A stretch of 64,000 bases of DNA from Ruminococcaceae bacterium UBA6353 (lineage in GTDB: Bacteria > Bacillota > Clostridia > Oscillospirales > Acutalibacteraceae): assembly GCA_002437905.1 (NCBI GenBank), contig DJRT01000002.1, positions 175,528 to 239,527 of the forward strand, given 5' to 3'. Positions 8,075 to 16,957 of this stretch are shown piece by piece. The notes under the pieces are model-generated. The model made no database searches. It had not been told where the DNA came from and saw only the letters and a list, made by a program, of their open reading frames with translations. Both the position numbers and the translations under genes were made by a program. How positions within the stretch are numbered: position 1 is the stretch's first letter; the number at the start of each line of letters is the position of its first letter.

Positions 8075-10747
8075 TCACTGCCGGATAGCATCCACCGGCC
8101 GCCGCCGGGCAATGCGCCGGGTGGGCATATAGCTGGACAGCAGCGCCACGCCGAAGCTTAATGCCGTCAGCAGCGCCGCCTGCCGCACGCCCGGCTGCAG
8201 CAGCGAGAACAGCAGCCCGTACTGGGCAGCCAATATCCGGTTGCCCAGCAGTGCCACCGCAAACACCAGCAGGCAGGAAAGCACGGCATTCACGGCCGCC
8301 ACAAAGAGGCTTTCGTACAGGAAAATACGGAACACATCCCTCTGCCCGGCGCCCAGCGCCCGCATAATACCGATCTGCCGCCGCCGCGCAGCAATGCTGA
8401 CAGCAATAAACTGGAGCATCAGCAGGGCGGCGAACAGCGTCAGCGCCAGCCCCACATACCGCAGCATTTGGGTCGCCGTGTGCAATGTATCGTTCATCAT
8501 ATCCATCTGGCAGGTTGCGGCGTTGGTCGCCGCATAGCGGATGCCAGCATCGGATGCCGAACAGATTGAAAGGAATTGGCGCAGAGCGGCCCTGTCCTGC
8601 GGCAGCGAGACCATGGCAAAGGCATACAAGCCGCCCCGCCCCTCAGAAAGCCGCTCAAAGGTGGCGTCGGAGACAACCAGCAAATTTTCCACATCATAAA
8701 TCTGTGTCCCGTAGTAGATCCACAGATCCAAATTGCCGCGCATCTGATAGCCGATGGAGGACCAGGCATTGCGCCCGTCATCAAAGGTAGCTGTAAGCCG
8801 GAAATCGGCATAAGCCTTTCCGGAATTCAGGGCGGCGACCATCTGCGTATCCTTGCCAACCGGATTGCGCAGCTCCGCCGGGGCCAGGAATTCCCGCTCA
8901 TGCAGGGCCTCCGGCAGCCCCGGCTGCGGCATACCGTTTGCATCCACCTGTCCGCGGCAGTACACACCCTTGGCGGCCTCCCCCAGGTCACGCAGCCGGG
9001 CAATTGTGGCGGTGGTCATGGTAATATAGTCGTTTTCTACCCGGATCTTTCCATCGTGCACCGTCACCGTGGCCGGGTAGCGCGCAGCGATCTGCTGAAT
9101 TCTTCCGCTGCCGACAAATGCCAGCGTGGAAAGACCGTACTGCCGCTCGGCCTCCAGCTGGTTTGCCTGCATCCACTCCCTGAGGTCGGCGGCGCTGCCG
9201 GCAGTCAGATCCAGCATCTTCGTATCCTCGTACCGGGCATTGTCAAAATGGGTCTCCACAATACCGGTAACGGTGTAATTGCGGTCGCCGATAAAGACCG
9301 TCCTACCAATCAGGTCCTCCGCCCCGGCAATGCTGTATTCCGGCACGCTGTCCAGGCCGTTGGCGGCCGGATCCATTTCAAACTGGGAGATCGGCAGGCT
9401 CTCGTAATAGGTCTGTACCCACTCGTCAAAGGTATAGCGGGTCTCGCTGCCATCCTCATGCTTCACAACATATCGGGGGCCGGTGTATTCCCGGTAGCCG
9501 GCACTTTCAAAGGACTCCAGCACATAGCGGCTCAGGGCGATCTCGTCCCGGCTGCCGTCCGGCATTTTTCCGGCCAGCAGCTCCAGCCCGAAGGCCGGCA
9601 GCTCCGCCTCGCTCAGCTCCATGAACCCGGATAATGCCGCCACATAGCGGCTGAAATTCCGATTGGTCACCTCTGTAACGCCGTAGTTGTTTTCAATGCT
9701 CATCGCCACGGGCAGCGTATACACGCCCTTCACGGTGCGTCCGCTCTTTTCCGCCAGCGCGGCAATCTCGTCCTCGTCCATGCGGAAGCCATCGTGATAC
9801 CAGGCAGCACCATCGCCATAGTCCATCTGCTGCTCCTTGCGCAGGGCCGTGGCCGCGCTGTTTTCCTCGTACAGGGAGCGGAACAGAGCCTCCTCATAGC
9901 GATAGCCGGCAAAGGTATCGGCCAACCCCACCAGCAGGAAAGCCACCACCGACAGCCCCACCACAGCGGCAAAGCGCAGCTTCTTCGCCCGGAGGGTGCT
10001 CCACGCCATCCGGCGGGCAATCCGCGCCGGCAGATAGGTCGGCCGGACGGCCAAAGGGGCGGCACAGACCGCGCCGGCTGGCTGCGGCGCCGTATCCGAT
10101 AGCACCCGCCCATCGGCCAGCTCCACGATCCGGTCGGCGTACTGCGCGGCATATTCCCGGTCATGGGTCACAACAACCACCAGATGATCCCGCGAAAGCG
10201 CCTTGAGAATATCCCACACCTGCCGGGAATTGTCTGTATCCAGCGCGCCGGTCGGCTCATCTGCCAGCAGCAGCTTTGGCTTTTTGATCAGGGCGCGGGC
10301 AATGGCGACCCGCTGCTTCTGCCCGCCGGAAAGCTCACCGGGGCGGCGGCTCTGGTATCCTGCCATATGGACGGCGGCCAGCGCCTCCTCAATGGCTGCG
10401 GCAGAGACCTCCGCCTGCTGCAGCTGCAGGGCCAGGGCCAGGTTTTCTGCCACGGTCAGTTCATCCAGCAGGTTGTATTCCTGGAACACAAAGCCGGTGT
10501 ATGTATTGCGGTACGCATCCAGCTGCCGGGCGGAAAGCCCCTGCAGCGAGATCCCGTCCACCTGTATATCGCCGCTCTGGAAGCTATCCAGCCCGCCGAG
10601 CAAATTCAGCAGGGTCGTTTTTCCGCTGCCGGAACGGCCGAGAAAGAACACCATGCCCGTATCCGGCAGGGTCAGCGAGAGCTCGTCAAGAGCGGTTACC
10701 GGCGCAGCACCCGGGTAGATTTTGGTCAGCTGTTTAACTTCGATCAT
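8075..10747 (-). CDS. ABC transporter, fused ATPase and FtsX-type permease (MacB-like architecture)
   Basis: 890 residues. The N-terminal ~225 residues are an ABC ATPase with Walker A GRSGSGKTTLL, signature LSGGQKQRVAIARAL and Walker B LLLADEPTGALD. A first transmembrane helix near 270-290 leads to a large extracytoplasmic domain of ~450 residues. Three C-terminal transmembrane helices form the FtsX-like permease, with ALGAGQRDVFRIF in a cytoplasmic loop. Such one-gene half-transporters dimerise and act in export, resistance or lipoprotein-type mechanotransmission. The ATG at 10747 follows GGAGGAAAG. The start overlaps the stop of the SnoaL-like gene. Confidence 0.9.
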   Translation of the reverse strand: MIEVKQLTKIYPGAAPVTALDELSLTLPDTGMVFFLGRSGSGKTTLLNLLGGLDSFQSGDIQVDGISLQGLSARQLDAYRNTYTGFVFQEYNLLDELTVAENLALALQLQQAEVSAAAIEEALAAVHMAGYQSRRPGELSGGQKQRVAIARALIKKPKLLLADEPTGALDTDNSRQVWDILKALSRDHLVVVVTHDREYAAQYADRIVELADGRVLSDTAPQPAGAVCAAPLAVRPTYLPARIARRMAWSTLRAKKLRFAAVVGLSVVAFLLVGLADTFAGYRYEEALFRSLYEENSAATALRKEQQMDYGDGAAWYHDGFRMDEDEIAALAEKSGRTVKGVYTLPVAMSIENNYGVTEVTNRNFSRYVAALSGFMELSEAELPAFGLELLAGKMPDGSRDEIALSRYVLESFESAGYREYTGPRYVVKHEDGSETRYTFDEWVQTYYESLPISQFEMDPAANGLDSVPEYSIAGAEDLIGRTVFIGDRNYTVTGIVETHFDNARYEDTKMLDLTAGSAADLREWMQANQLEAERQYGLSTLAFVGSGRIQQIAARYPATVTVHDGKIRVENDYITMTTATIARLRDLGEAAKGVYCRGQVDANGMPQPGLPEALHEREFLAPAELRNPVGKDTQMVAALNSGKAYADFRLTATFDDGRNAWSSIGYQMRGNLDLWIYYGTQIYDVENLLVVSDATFERLSEGRGGLYAFAMVSLPQDRAALRQFLSICSASDAGIRYAATNAATCQMDMMNDTLHTATQMLRYVGLALTLFAALLMLQFIAVSIAARRRQIGIMRALGAGQRDVFRIFLYESLFVAAVNAVLSCLLVFAVALLGNRILAAQYGLLFSLLQPGVRQAALLTALSFGVALLSSYMPTRRIARRRPVDAIRQ

Positions 10748-11145
10748 GTGCTTTCCTCCATATCCATGATGGGTTTTCCCAGGTGCAGCTGCTGCCGCCA
10801 TTGGGGCGGGGCGCCATCGTCTCCCCAGTATTCATCCAGGACAGTGATACGCCCCTGGCTGATCTGAAAAAACGAGGTAACATGAAAAGACAGTGCCAGT
10901 GCCGGCGAGAACACATGGGTCACGGTCACACAGCCGCCGGGAATGCTCTCCACGCGCTGCACAGCGCCATCCCAATCACCGGGGTAGGTGCAGTTGGCCG
11001 CAATAAATTCCTCCGCCGTAAACTGTTCATTCGTATTGTGCCAACGCACCACGGCCTCCGGTGCCAGAAAGGCCCGCATAGCGGCAGCATCCTGCGCCAG
11101 CACAGCCTGCCAATAGGCCGTCAGCCGGCAAGGGGATATTTCCAT
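10744..11145 (-). CDS. SnoaL-like / NTF2-superfamily small protein
   Basis: 133 residues from the ATG at 11145, which has GGGGTGA upstream. A GTG at 11178 in frame lies only just below the -10 box and is less likely. The order (helix with YWQAVLAQDAAAMRAFLAP, then FTAEEFIAAN, then several beta strands ending in GRITVLDEYWG) fits the cone-shaped NTF2/SnoaL fold, used for small-molecule binding or isomerase-type enzymes. Translationally coupled (ATGA) with the downstream ABC exporter, so it may sense or process its substrate. Function unassigned. Confidence 0.72.
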   Translation of the reverse strand: MEISPCRLTAYWQAVLAQDAAAMRAFLAPEAVVRWHNTNEQFTAEEFIAANCTYPGDWDGAVQRVESIPGGCVTVTHVFSPALALSFHVTSFFQISQGRITVLDEYWGDDGAPPQWRQQLHLGKPIMDMEEST

Positions 11146-11182
11146 CACAGCCGTCACCCCGGTTCTTATAAAATACACGGAC

Positions 11183-11212
11183 AGTATACCATATACGGCT
11201 ATCTGCGCGCAA
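11183..11212 (-). promoter_or_regulatory. Promoter of the SnoaL-like/ABC exporter unit
   Basis: Minus strand: -35 TTGCGC (11207-11212), 18 bp, -10 TATACT (11183-11188). It lies 38 bp before the ATG at 11145. Confidence 0.75.
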
Positions 11213-11244
11213 GAAAAATGCGGATAATTTTACCGTAAATGATA

Positions 11245-11278
11245 AAATCGGCAAGCACCGGATGGTGCTTGCCGATTT
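11245..11278 (-). terminator. Terminator downstream of the tRNA cluster
   Basis: A perfect 15-bp stem (11245-11259 and 11264-11278) with a 4-nt loop, followed on the minus strand by a T-rich stretch. It directly follows the tRNA-His 3' end and separates the tRNA unit from the SnoaL promoter. Confidence 0.85.
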
Positions 11279-11279
11279 C

Positions 11280-11358
11280 TGGGGTGGGAGATGGGATTCG
11301 AACCCACGATCTTCAGTGCCACAAACTGACGCGTTAGGCCAACTACGCTACACCCACC
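11280..11358 (-). tRNA. tRNA-His (anticodon GTG)
   Basis: Folds as a cloverleaf on the minus strand with 3' CCA encoded and an extra 5' G (position -1) opposite discriminator C, the hallmark of tRNA-His. Anticodon stem TCAGT/ACTGA encloses loop TTGTGGC (anticodon GTG). T-loop is TTCGAAT. The acceptor stem has one U-U mismatch at pair 6-67 as read. Last gene of the three-tRNA unit. Confidence 0.95.
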
Positions 11359-11362
11359 ATAT

Positions 11363-11439
11363 TGGCGCGCCTGAAGGGACTCGAACCCCTGGCCCTCTGC
11401 TTAGAAGGCAGATGCTCTATCCGGCTGAGCTACAGGCGC
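11363..11439 (-). tRNA. tRNA-Arg (anticodon TCT)
   Basis: 77-nt cloverleaf on the minus strand with encoded CCA. Anticodon stem TCTGC/GCAGA encloses loop CTTCTAA (anticodon TCT, reads AGA/AGG). Acceptor arms GCGCCTG and CAGGCGC pair perfectly. Middle gene of the tRNA unit. Confidence 0.97.
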
Positions 11440-11469
11440 CTGTTTCTGTACCCCTTCAGGGCGATATCT

Positions 11470-11543
11470 TGGAGCGGGTGATGGGAATCGAACCCACACA
11501 ACCAGCTTGGAAGGCTGGGGTTCTACCACTGAACTACACCCGC
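11470..11543 (-). tRNA. tRNA-Gly (anticodon TCC)
   Basis: 74-nt cloverleaf on the minus strand with encoded CCA. Anticodon stem CCAGC/GCTGG encloses loop CTTCCAA (anticodon TCC). Acceptor arms GCGGGTG and CACCCGC pair perfectly. First gene of the tRNA unit. Confidence 0.97.
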
Positions 11544-11575
11544 ATGATAACGCCGCAATCTCTGCGGCGGTGATT

Positions 11576-11604
11576 ATAATACCACAGCACCACCCGGATG
11601 TCAA
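11576..11604 (-). promoter_or_regulatory. Promoter of the tRNA-Gly-Arg-His unit
   Basis: Minus strand: consensus -35 TTGACA (11599-11604), 17 bp, -10 TATTAT (11576-11581), about 33 bp before tRNA-Gly. The strong -35 suits a stable RNA operon. The 327-bp gap 11544-11870 otherwise holds only this promoter and the divergent ABC-operon promoter. Confidence 0.85.
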
Positions 11605-11673
11605 GCCCATTTTTCGATTTTTTGCCGCCGATGGGCAGTTTTGGGGTTTTTTCATTTTTATAAGGAATAATGA

Positions 11674-11702
11674 TTGAAAAATCCGGGCAGATATGCTATA
11701 CT
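11674..11702 (+). promoter_or_regulatory. Promoter of the Gld-type ABC operon
   Basis: -35 TTGAAA (11674-11679), 17 bp, -10 TATACT (11697-11702). The start codon at 11871 implies a leader of about 160 nt. I see no recognisable riboswitch in that leader. Confidence 0.7.
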
Positions 11703-11870
11703 TTTTTGTGCTTGTGCCAATATTCCCTGTTTGCGCCCGCTGAAAACACACAACCGACACATTGGGAGCAGTGCTTTCACACTCTGTTTACACATTTGGG
11801 CGCGTTTTCCGGTAAAATATTGGCGTATACACAGGTTTGCAGCAAAAAACTTCTTGGAGGGAACAGCTTA

Positions 11871-12818
11871 ATGATCGAAGTGAAAAACCTGACCAAGCGA
11901 TACGGCAGCCACTGCGCAGTGGACAATATCAGCTTCCGTGTCGGCGAGGGCGAGATTCTCGGATTTCTCGGGCCGAACGGCGCGGGCAAATCCACTACCA
12001 TGAACATACTCACCGGCTATCTGTCCGCCACCGAGGGAACGGTCACCATCAACGGACATGATATTCTGGAGGAGCCGAACGAGGCCAAGGCCAACATCGG
12101 CTACCTGCCGGAGATCCCGCCGCTGTATCTGGACATGACCGTGCGGGAGTACCTGGATTTCATGTTTGACCTGAAAAAGTGCGCCCTGCCGCGCGCAAAG
12201 CACATTGCGGAAATCTGCAAGGTAATGAAAATTGAGGATGTGTACGGCCGCCTCATCAAGAACCTGTCCAAGGGCTACCGCCAGCGTGTGGGCATGGCGC
12301 AGGCACTCATCGGCAACCCGCCGGTGCTCATCCTGGACGAGCCGACCGTCGGCCTTGACCCGAACCAGATCATCGAGATCCGTTCGCTCATCAAGGCGCT
12401 GGGCAAACACCACACCGTGATCCTTTCCTCCCACATTCTGCCGGAGATCGAGGCGGTGTGCGATCGCGTGGTTATCATCAACCAGGGCAAGATCGTGGCT
12501 GACGATACGGCCGAAAACCTCTCGGCCAAATTCTCGGAGGATCGGCGGCTGATGGTCAGCGTAGCCGGCCCCGCCCGTGAGGTTGCCGAGCTGATTGCCG
12601 GCATCCGCGGCGTAGACAGCGTTAAGAGCCTTGGCAGCAAGGCGCCCGGCGTGGAGGATTTCGCCATCGAAACCAAGCCGGATGCCGATATCCGCCGGGA
12701 TCTGTTCACACGGCTGGCCCAGCGTGAGTGGCCGCTGCTGATGTCCAAGCCCATGGCCATGTCGCTGGAGGACATCTTTATCAACCTGACAATTCACCAG
12801 GATGGAGGGATCAACTGA
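11871..12818 (+). CDS. ABC transporter ATP-binding protein (GldA-like)
   Basis: 315 residues. Walker A GPNGAGKST (near 38), signature LSKGYRQRVGMAQAL (near 134) and Walker B VLILDEPTVGLD (near 152), then a C-terminal ~90-residue extension as in NatA/GldA-type ATPases that power ABC-2 permeases. The ATG at 11871 is preceded by TTGGAGGGAAC; the frame stays open upstream without a ribosome site. Its stop overlaps the permease start (ATGA). With the next three genes it forms the ATPase, permease, GldG-like and DUF4340 set found together in many bacteria. Substrate unknown. Confidence 0.93.
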   Translation: MIEVKNLTKRYGSHCAVDNISFRVGEGEILGFLGPNGAGKSTTMNILTGYLSATEGTVTINGHDILEEPNEAKANIGYLPEIPPLYLDMTVREYLDFMFDLKKCALPRAKHIAEICKVMKIEDVYGRLIKNLSKGYRQRVGMAQALIGNPPVLILDEPTVGLDPNQIIEIRSLIKALGKHHTVILSSHILPEIEAVCDRVVIINQGKIVADDTAENLSAKFSEDRRLMVSVAGPAREVAELIAGIRGVDSVKSLGSKAPGVEDFAIETKPDADIRRDLFTRLAQREWPLLMSKPMAMSLEDIFINLTIHQDGGIN

Positions 12819-13525
12819 TGGGCGCTGTTTTCAGACGCGAATTCCGCACCTTCTTCACCAACCCGATCGGTTACGCCGTACTGGCGGTGCTGCTGTGCGT
12901 ATCCGGCTATTTCTTCTACGGCTATAATCTGGTCAGCGGGTTTGCCAGCCTTTCCGGCGTATACGGCGGGCTGTTCACCGTTTCCCTGCTGGTTATCCCC
13001 TTTATGACCATGCGGCTGTTCAGCGAGGAAAAGCGGCAGAAGACCGACCAGGCGCTGCTGACCGCCCCCACCGGGCTGACCGGCATTGTGCTGGGCAAAT
13101 TCTTTGCCGCCATGCTGCTGTACACCATCGGCATTTCCATCACACTGGTGTATGCCGTTATCATCGCCTTTCAGGTCACCCCGGATTGGGCGGTCATCAT
13201 CGGCAACTATCTTGGCCTGCTGCTGGTCGGCGGGCTGATCATTGCCGTTGGGCTGCTGATCTCCTGCCTGACCGAGAGCCAGGTCATCGCCGCGCTCGGC
13301 ACCCTGGCCGTTTCCCTGCTGCTGCTGAGCGTGGATGTTTTCTCCAACATCTTCTATTCCATCAGCTGGCTTTCCGCAGTAACCAATTTCCTTTCCATCA
13401 GCACCCGGTACCAGGATTTTACTTCCGGTCTGATCAATTACGACAATGTGCTGTTCTTCCTGTCCCTGCAGGCGCTGTTCATTTTCCTGACCGTGCGCGT
13501 GCTGGACAGCAAGAGATGGAACTGA
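12818..13525 (+). CDS. ABC-2 type permease (GldF-like)
   Basis: 235 residues with about six transmembrane helices. It opens with FRREFRTFFTNPIGYAVLAV, the typical start of GldF/CcmB-like ABC-2 permeases, and carries FMTMRLFSEEKRQKTDQALL after TM2, the conserved cytoplasmic coupling segment. Start ATG 12818 overlaps the ATPase stop and has GGAGGG upstream. It forms the membrane pore for the preceding ATPase. Confidence 0.92.
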   Translation: MGAVFRREFRTFFTNPIGYAVLAVLLCVSGYFFYGYNLVSGFASLSGVYGGLFTVSLLVIPFMTMRLFSEEKRQKTDQALLTAPTGLTGIVLGKFFAAMLLYTIGISITLVYAVIIAFQVTPDWAVIIGNYLGLLLVGGLIIAVGLLISCLTESQVIAALGTLAVSLLLLSVDVFSNIFYSISWLSAVTNFLSISTRYQDFTSGLINYDNVLFFLSLQALFIFLTVRVLDSKRWN

Positions 13526-13543
13526 GAAAGGAGGCATGAACCA

Positions 13544-15247
13544 ATGAACAACCGTCCGAACGAGACCCCGGAAACAAATGAAGCACCGGAGACGACCGAA
13601 GCCGTTTCCGCTGAGGCCACCGAGGCTGCAAAGACCACTGAAACTGCCGAGGCCACCAAAACCACCGAAAAAGCGGCTGACAAGAAGGCCAAAAAGGCCA
13701 AGCGGACACGCAACCTGCGCCGGCTGCGTTATGGCTCTACCTCCACCGCGATCACCGTGGTGGTGATCGCCGCCGTCGTGCTGCTGAATATCATCGTGGG
13801 CATTGTGGCCGACCGCTTCCCGGTCACCCTGGACCTGTCCGCAAACAAGGTCTATTCCATGAGCGATGAGAGCATCGCCGTGGCCGAAAGTGTTAAGGAC
13901 GACCTGCAGATTGTGATATTCATGAGTGAGGAGACCTTCTCAAACTCCACCACCGGCAGCAGCAGCGGCGTGCCGGAATTTGATACCACGATGAAGGAAT
14001 TCTACAACATCCTCAAGCAGTATCGCAGCCATTCCGACAACCGGGTTTCTTACAGCTTTATCGACCCGGATCAGGAACCGACAAAGTTTGCTGCCTATTC
14101 GATCTATGAGGTGCAGGCCGGAGATATTCTGTTTATCTACGGCAACCGCAGCCGCACATGCAGCGTCAGCGATCTGTACACCTATGACAGCTCCAACTAC
14201 TACAGCACCGGCAGCTATACCTTTAAATCCAATGTGGAAAAGGTGCTGGCCTCCAATATCCACACCGTGACCGCTGCCAGCGATGAACACATTATCCAGG
14301 TGCTGGTCGGACACGAGGAAGACAGCAATGTGATCGACGGCCTCAAGAGCCTGTACGAGCTGAATGGCTACACCTTTGAGGAGAACACCATCACCGCCTC
14401 GCAGGACTTCAATGCCAAGGCCGAGGTCATGCTGATCGCCGCGCCGGCAAAGGACTATACCGCTGACGAGATCAAGCGCATCCAGCAGTGGCTGTACAAT
14501 GACGGCAACTACGGCCGCCACCTGATGGTCTTCACCAGCGCCACAGCCTCCTGCCCCAACCTGTATGAATACCTGCAGGTGGAATACAAGCTGAATGTGA
14601 CCAACGAGATCCTGCTGGAGACGGACTACGCCCGCATCCAGAGCTACAACCAGCTCTATGCCATGTGCGATGTCCCCTCCACCGATTTCACCCCGAAATC
14701 CGAGAGCACAGCCAAGGTCTTTACCCCGCAGGCACGGCGTATCACCACCAGCCTGTCCGAGAAGAGCGAGGATAACTCCATCGGCTCCTACGGTCTCCAG
14801 CTGACCAACTATCCGGAGACGGCCAATGTGATCACCCTGGAGGATCTGAACAGCGAGGCGGACAACCTGAACGACAAGGTCTACTCCCCCGACAGCAGTC
14901 TGTACCCCCTCTCCAGCATGATCGCCTATGTGCAGGACTCCTACAACAACGAGACGCAAACCTCCACCCGTGCCACGGTCGTTGTGTCCGGCTGCCCCTT
15001 CATGGCGTATGACAGCATGATCAGCAACGGCAACTACAAGAACGAGGAGCTGCTGCTGGATACCATCAATTCCATGACCGGTATGGAGGATACCCTCTCC
15101 ATTTCCACCAAGAGCATATCGGAGGACTCGGTAAACTTCAATAACAAGACGGCTCTGTGGCTCGGCCTGGGCGTATTCGTTATCGGCCTGCCGATCGTCC
15201 TGCTGATCGTTTGCCTGGTCGTCTTCCTGAGGAGGAAAAATCTATGA
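13544..15247 (+). CDS. GldG-like ABC transporter auxiliary protein
   Basis: 567 residues. A Thr/Glu/Ala-rich low-complexity N-terminus (about residues 1-60) precedes one transmembrane helix (near 72-92). Then comes a large extracytoplasmic domain starting with DLSANKVYSMSDES, the signature opening of the GldG / ABC_transp_aux family. A final transmembrane helix (near 540-562) is followed by RRKN. It lies 18 nt after the permease gene and overlaps the DUF4340 gene. Likely couples the permease to surface substrates; role beyond that is unknown outside gliding Bacteroidetes. Confidence 0.88.
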   Translation: MNNRPNETPETNEAPETTEAVSAEATEAAKTTETAEATKTTEKAADKKAKKAKRTRNLRRLRYGSTSTAITVVVIAAVVLLNIIVGIVADRFPVTLDLSANKVYSMSDESIAVAESVKDDLQIVIFMSEETFSNSTTGSSSGVPEFDTTMKEFYNILKQYRSHSDNRVSYSFIDPDQEPTKFAAYSIYEVQAGDILFIYGNRSRTCSVSDLYTYDSSNYYSTGSYTFKSNVEKVLASNIHTVTAASDEHIIQVLVGHEEDSNVIDGLKSLYELNGYTFEENTITASQDFNAKAEVMLIAAPAKDYTADEIKRIQQWLYNDGNYGRHLMVFTSATASCPNLYEYLQVEYKLNVTNEILLETDYARIQSYNQLYAMCDVPSTDFTPKSESTAKVFTPQARRITTSLSEKSEDNSIGSYGLQLTNYPETANVITLEDLNSEADNLNDKVYSPDSSLYPLSSMIAYVQDSYNNETQTSTRATVVVSGCPFMAYDSMISNGNYKNEELLLDTINSMTGMEDTLSISTKSISEDSVNFNNKTALWLGLGVFVIGLPIVLLIVCLVVFLRRKNL

Positions 15248-16878
15248 GCCCGGATGAGAACACGCAGCACACCGAACCGCAGGATGAGCGTTTCAGTGCC
15301 TTTGACCTTCCCACCCGGCCGGACGAAGCCGCCGGTGCCCCCAAAAAGGGGCACCTGAGCAAGCGGGTCCGCAGCCTGCTGATTGCGGTAGCCGCAATGG
15401 TGCTGCTGGCGCTGGCACTGGTGCTGATTACCCTGCTGCCCCACGGCAGCGCCCCGGTCAGCAGCGGCGAGCCGACCTCCGAGACAACGCAGACCTACCC
15501 GCTGTACGATAAAACCGCGGCCGACGCCCAGCACCCGGTGACCTCTGTTGAGGTGAAGAACAGCAACGGCAGCTATACCATCGAGTACAGCGATAAGACC
15601 GCCGGCTACATCCTCCGCGGCTATGACGATATCCCGCTGAGCAAAAACGCCACCTCGCTGGTGGAGGCCTGCACCGTGCTGAACGGCAAAACGCGCATCA
15701 GCACGGTGGAATCCCTAAAGGATTTCGGGCTGGAGGAGGCCGCCTCGACAGCCACCATCCACTATGCAGACGGCACAACCGGCACCCTGCTGCTCGGCAA
15801 TGAGGTGCCCTCCGGCGATGGCTACTATGCCTGCCTGGCGGACAGCAGCGAGGTGTATATCATCGACACCGACACTGCCTCGTATTTCATAGCGGCAGAT
15901 TGGTGGTATGTTTCCACCACCCTGATGACGGCACCCACCGTGCGGGACGACGACACCAACGGCGTTTCTCTGCTCCGCAGCCTCTCCCTCACCGGCACGC
16001 GCCACACCCAGCCGCTTTCGCTGCGCCGCGTGACCGATGATGACGAACAGGAGTACAGCTACTTCAAGTATGTTACCACACAGCCTTATTTCCGCGGCGT
16101 GACCGACAGTGTCGGCGATACGATGTACGGCTTTACCTCGCTGTATGCCGAGCGCGCAGCCATCCTGCACCCGACAGCGGAGCAGCGGCAGAAATACGGC
16201 TTCAACGATCCGTATACCGTTGCCAAGGTGACCCTGGCGGTGGAGAGCACCTCCGAAAGCAAGAACAGCAGCACCGGCGAGACGGAAAGCACCCCGATCG
16301 TGTATAACAACACCACCTATACCATCACCGTCGGCTGCATCGATACCGACGGCAACTATGTGGTGATGGTGGACGGGATCGATGTGATCTACATTGTCAC
16401 ACAAAGCTCGCTGAAGGAGCTGGTGGAGCGGCAGAACGACAACACCACCAGCAGCCTGCTGTTCCTCAAGGACATCACCACCGTGGGGCAGGTCGACTTT
16501 TCGCTGAACGGGGAAAAGCACACCTTTACCCTGACCCACAATGAGGGCGCTGAAGATAACGACAGTAAGCTGACGGTACAGTCCGGCGGCAAGACCTACC
16601 CGACGAGCGATTTCCGCAAGCTCTACAGCATCACCATGGGGCTGGAGCGGTATAAGACCGCCGACAGCACACCGACCGGCACACCGGATCTTTCCATTGC
16701 CATATACGCACTGGATGGCCGGCAGGCCTTCGCCGCAGATTTCTATAACACCAGCGGCAGCCTCAGCACCGTGCGCACCTCTGACGGAGAGCTCTTCTGC
16801 GTCAAGGTCAGCACGATCACCAAGCTGATGACCCAGCTGAACAATTATCTGAACGGCGACCCGGTACTGGATGCCTAA
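15244..16878 (+). CDS. DUF4340 domain membrane-anchored protein
   Basis: 544 residues. A cytoplasmic N-terminus (~40 residues) is followed by one transmembrane helix (near 43-63) and a beta-rich extracytoplasmic region made of repeated DUF4340-like units (for example SKNATSLVEACTVLNGKTRI and FGLEEAASTATIHYADGTTG). ATG at 15244 overlaps the GldG-like stop. DUF4340 proteins regularly follow GldG-like genes, so it is probably a partner subunit of this transporter. It is the last gene before a strong terminator. Confidence 0.85.
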   Translation: MSPDENTQHTEPQDERFSAFDLPTRPDEAAGAPKKGHLSKRVRSLLIAVAAMVLLALALVLITLLPHGSAPVSSGEPTSETTQTYPLYDKTAADAQHPVTSVEVKNSNGSYTIEYSDKTAGYILRGYDDIPLSKNATSLVEACTVLNGKTRISTVESLKDFGLEEAASTATIHYADGTTGTLLLGNEVPSGDGYYACLADSSEVYIIDTDTASYFIAADWWYVSTTLMTAPTVRDDDTNGVSLLRSLSLTGTRHTQPLSLRRVTDDDEQEYSYFKYVTTQPYFRGVTDSVGDTMYGFTSLYAERAAILHPTAEQRQKYGFNDPYTVAKVTLAVESTSESKNSSTGETESTPIVYNNTTYTITVGCIDTDGNYVVMVDGIDVIYIVTQSSLKELVERQNDNTTSSLLFLKDITTVGQVDFSLNGEKHTFTLTHNEGAEDNDSKLTVQSGGKTYPTSDFRKLYSITMGLERYKTADSTPTGTPDLSIAIYALDGRQAFAADFYNTSGSLSTVRTSDGELFCVKVSTITKLMTQLNNYLNGDPVLDA

Positions 16879-16892
16879 AAACCGCAAAAAGC

Positions 16893-16936
16893 AGCCGCCC
16901 CTCTCAGGACAACACCTGAGAGGGGCGGCTCTTTTT
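16893..16936. terminator. Bidirectional intrinsic terminator
   Basis: A 16-bp stem (16893-16908 with 16915-16930) and 6-nt loop, with T-runs on both strands, between the convergent DUF4340 and GT28 genes. Confidence 0.92.
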
Positions 16937-16957
16937 GTATAACTTGTGTAAAGGCGA

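Noticed and set aside
6880..8088. Long plus-strand frame opposite the glycosidase gene
   Set aside because: Low-complexity, no ribosome site, and the minus-strand gene has clear family motifs and a promoter.
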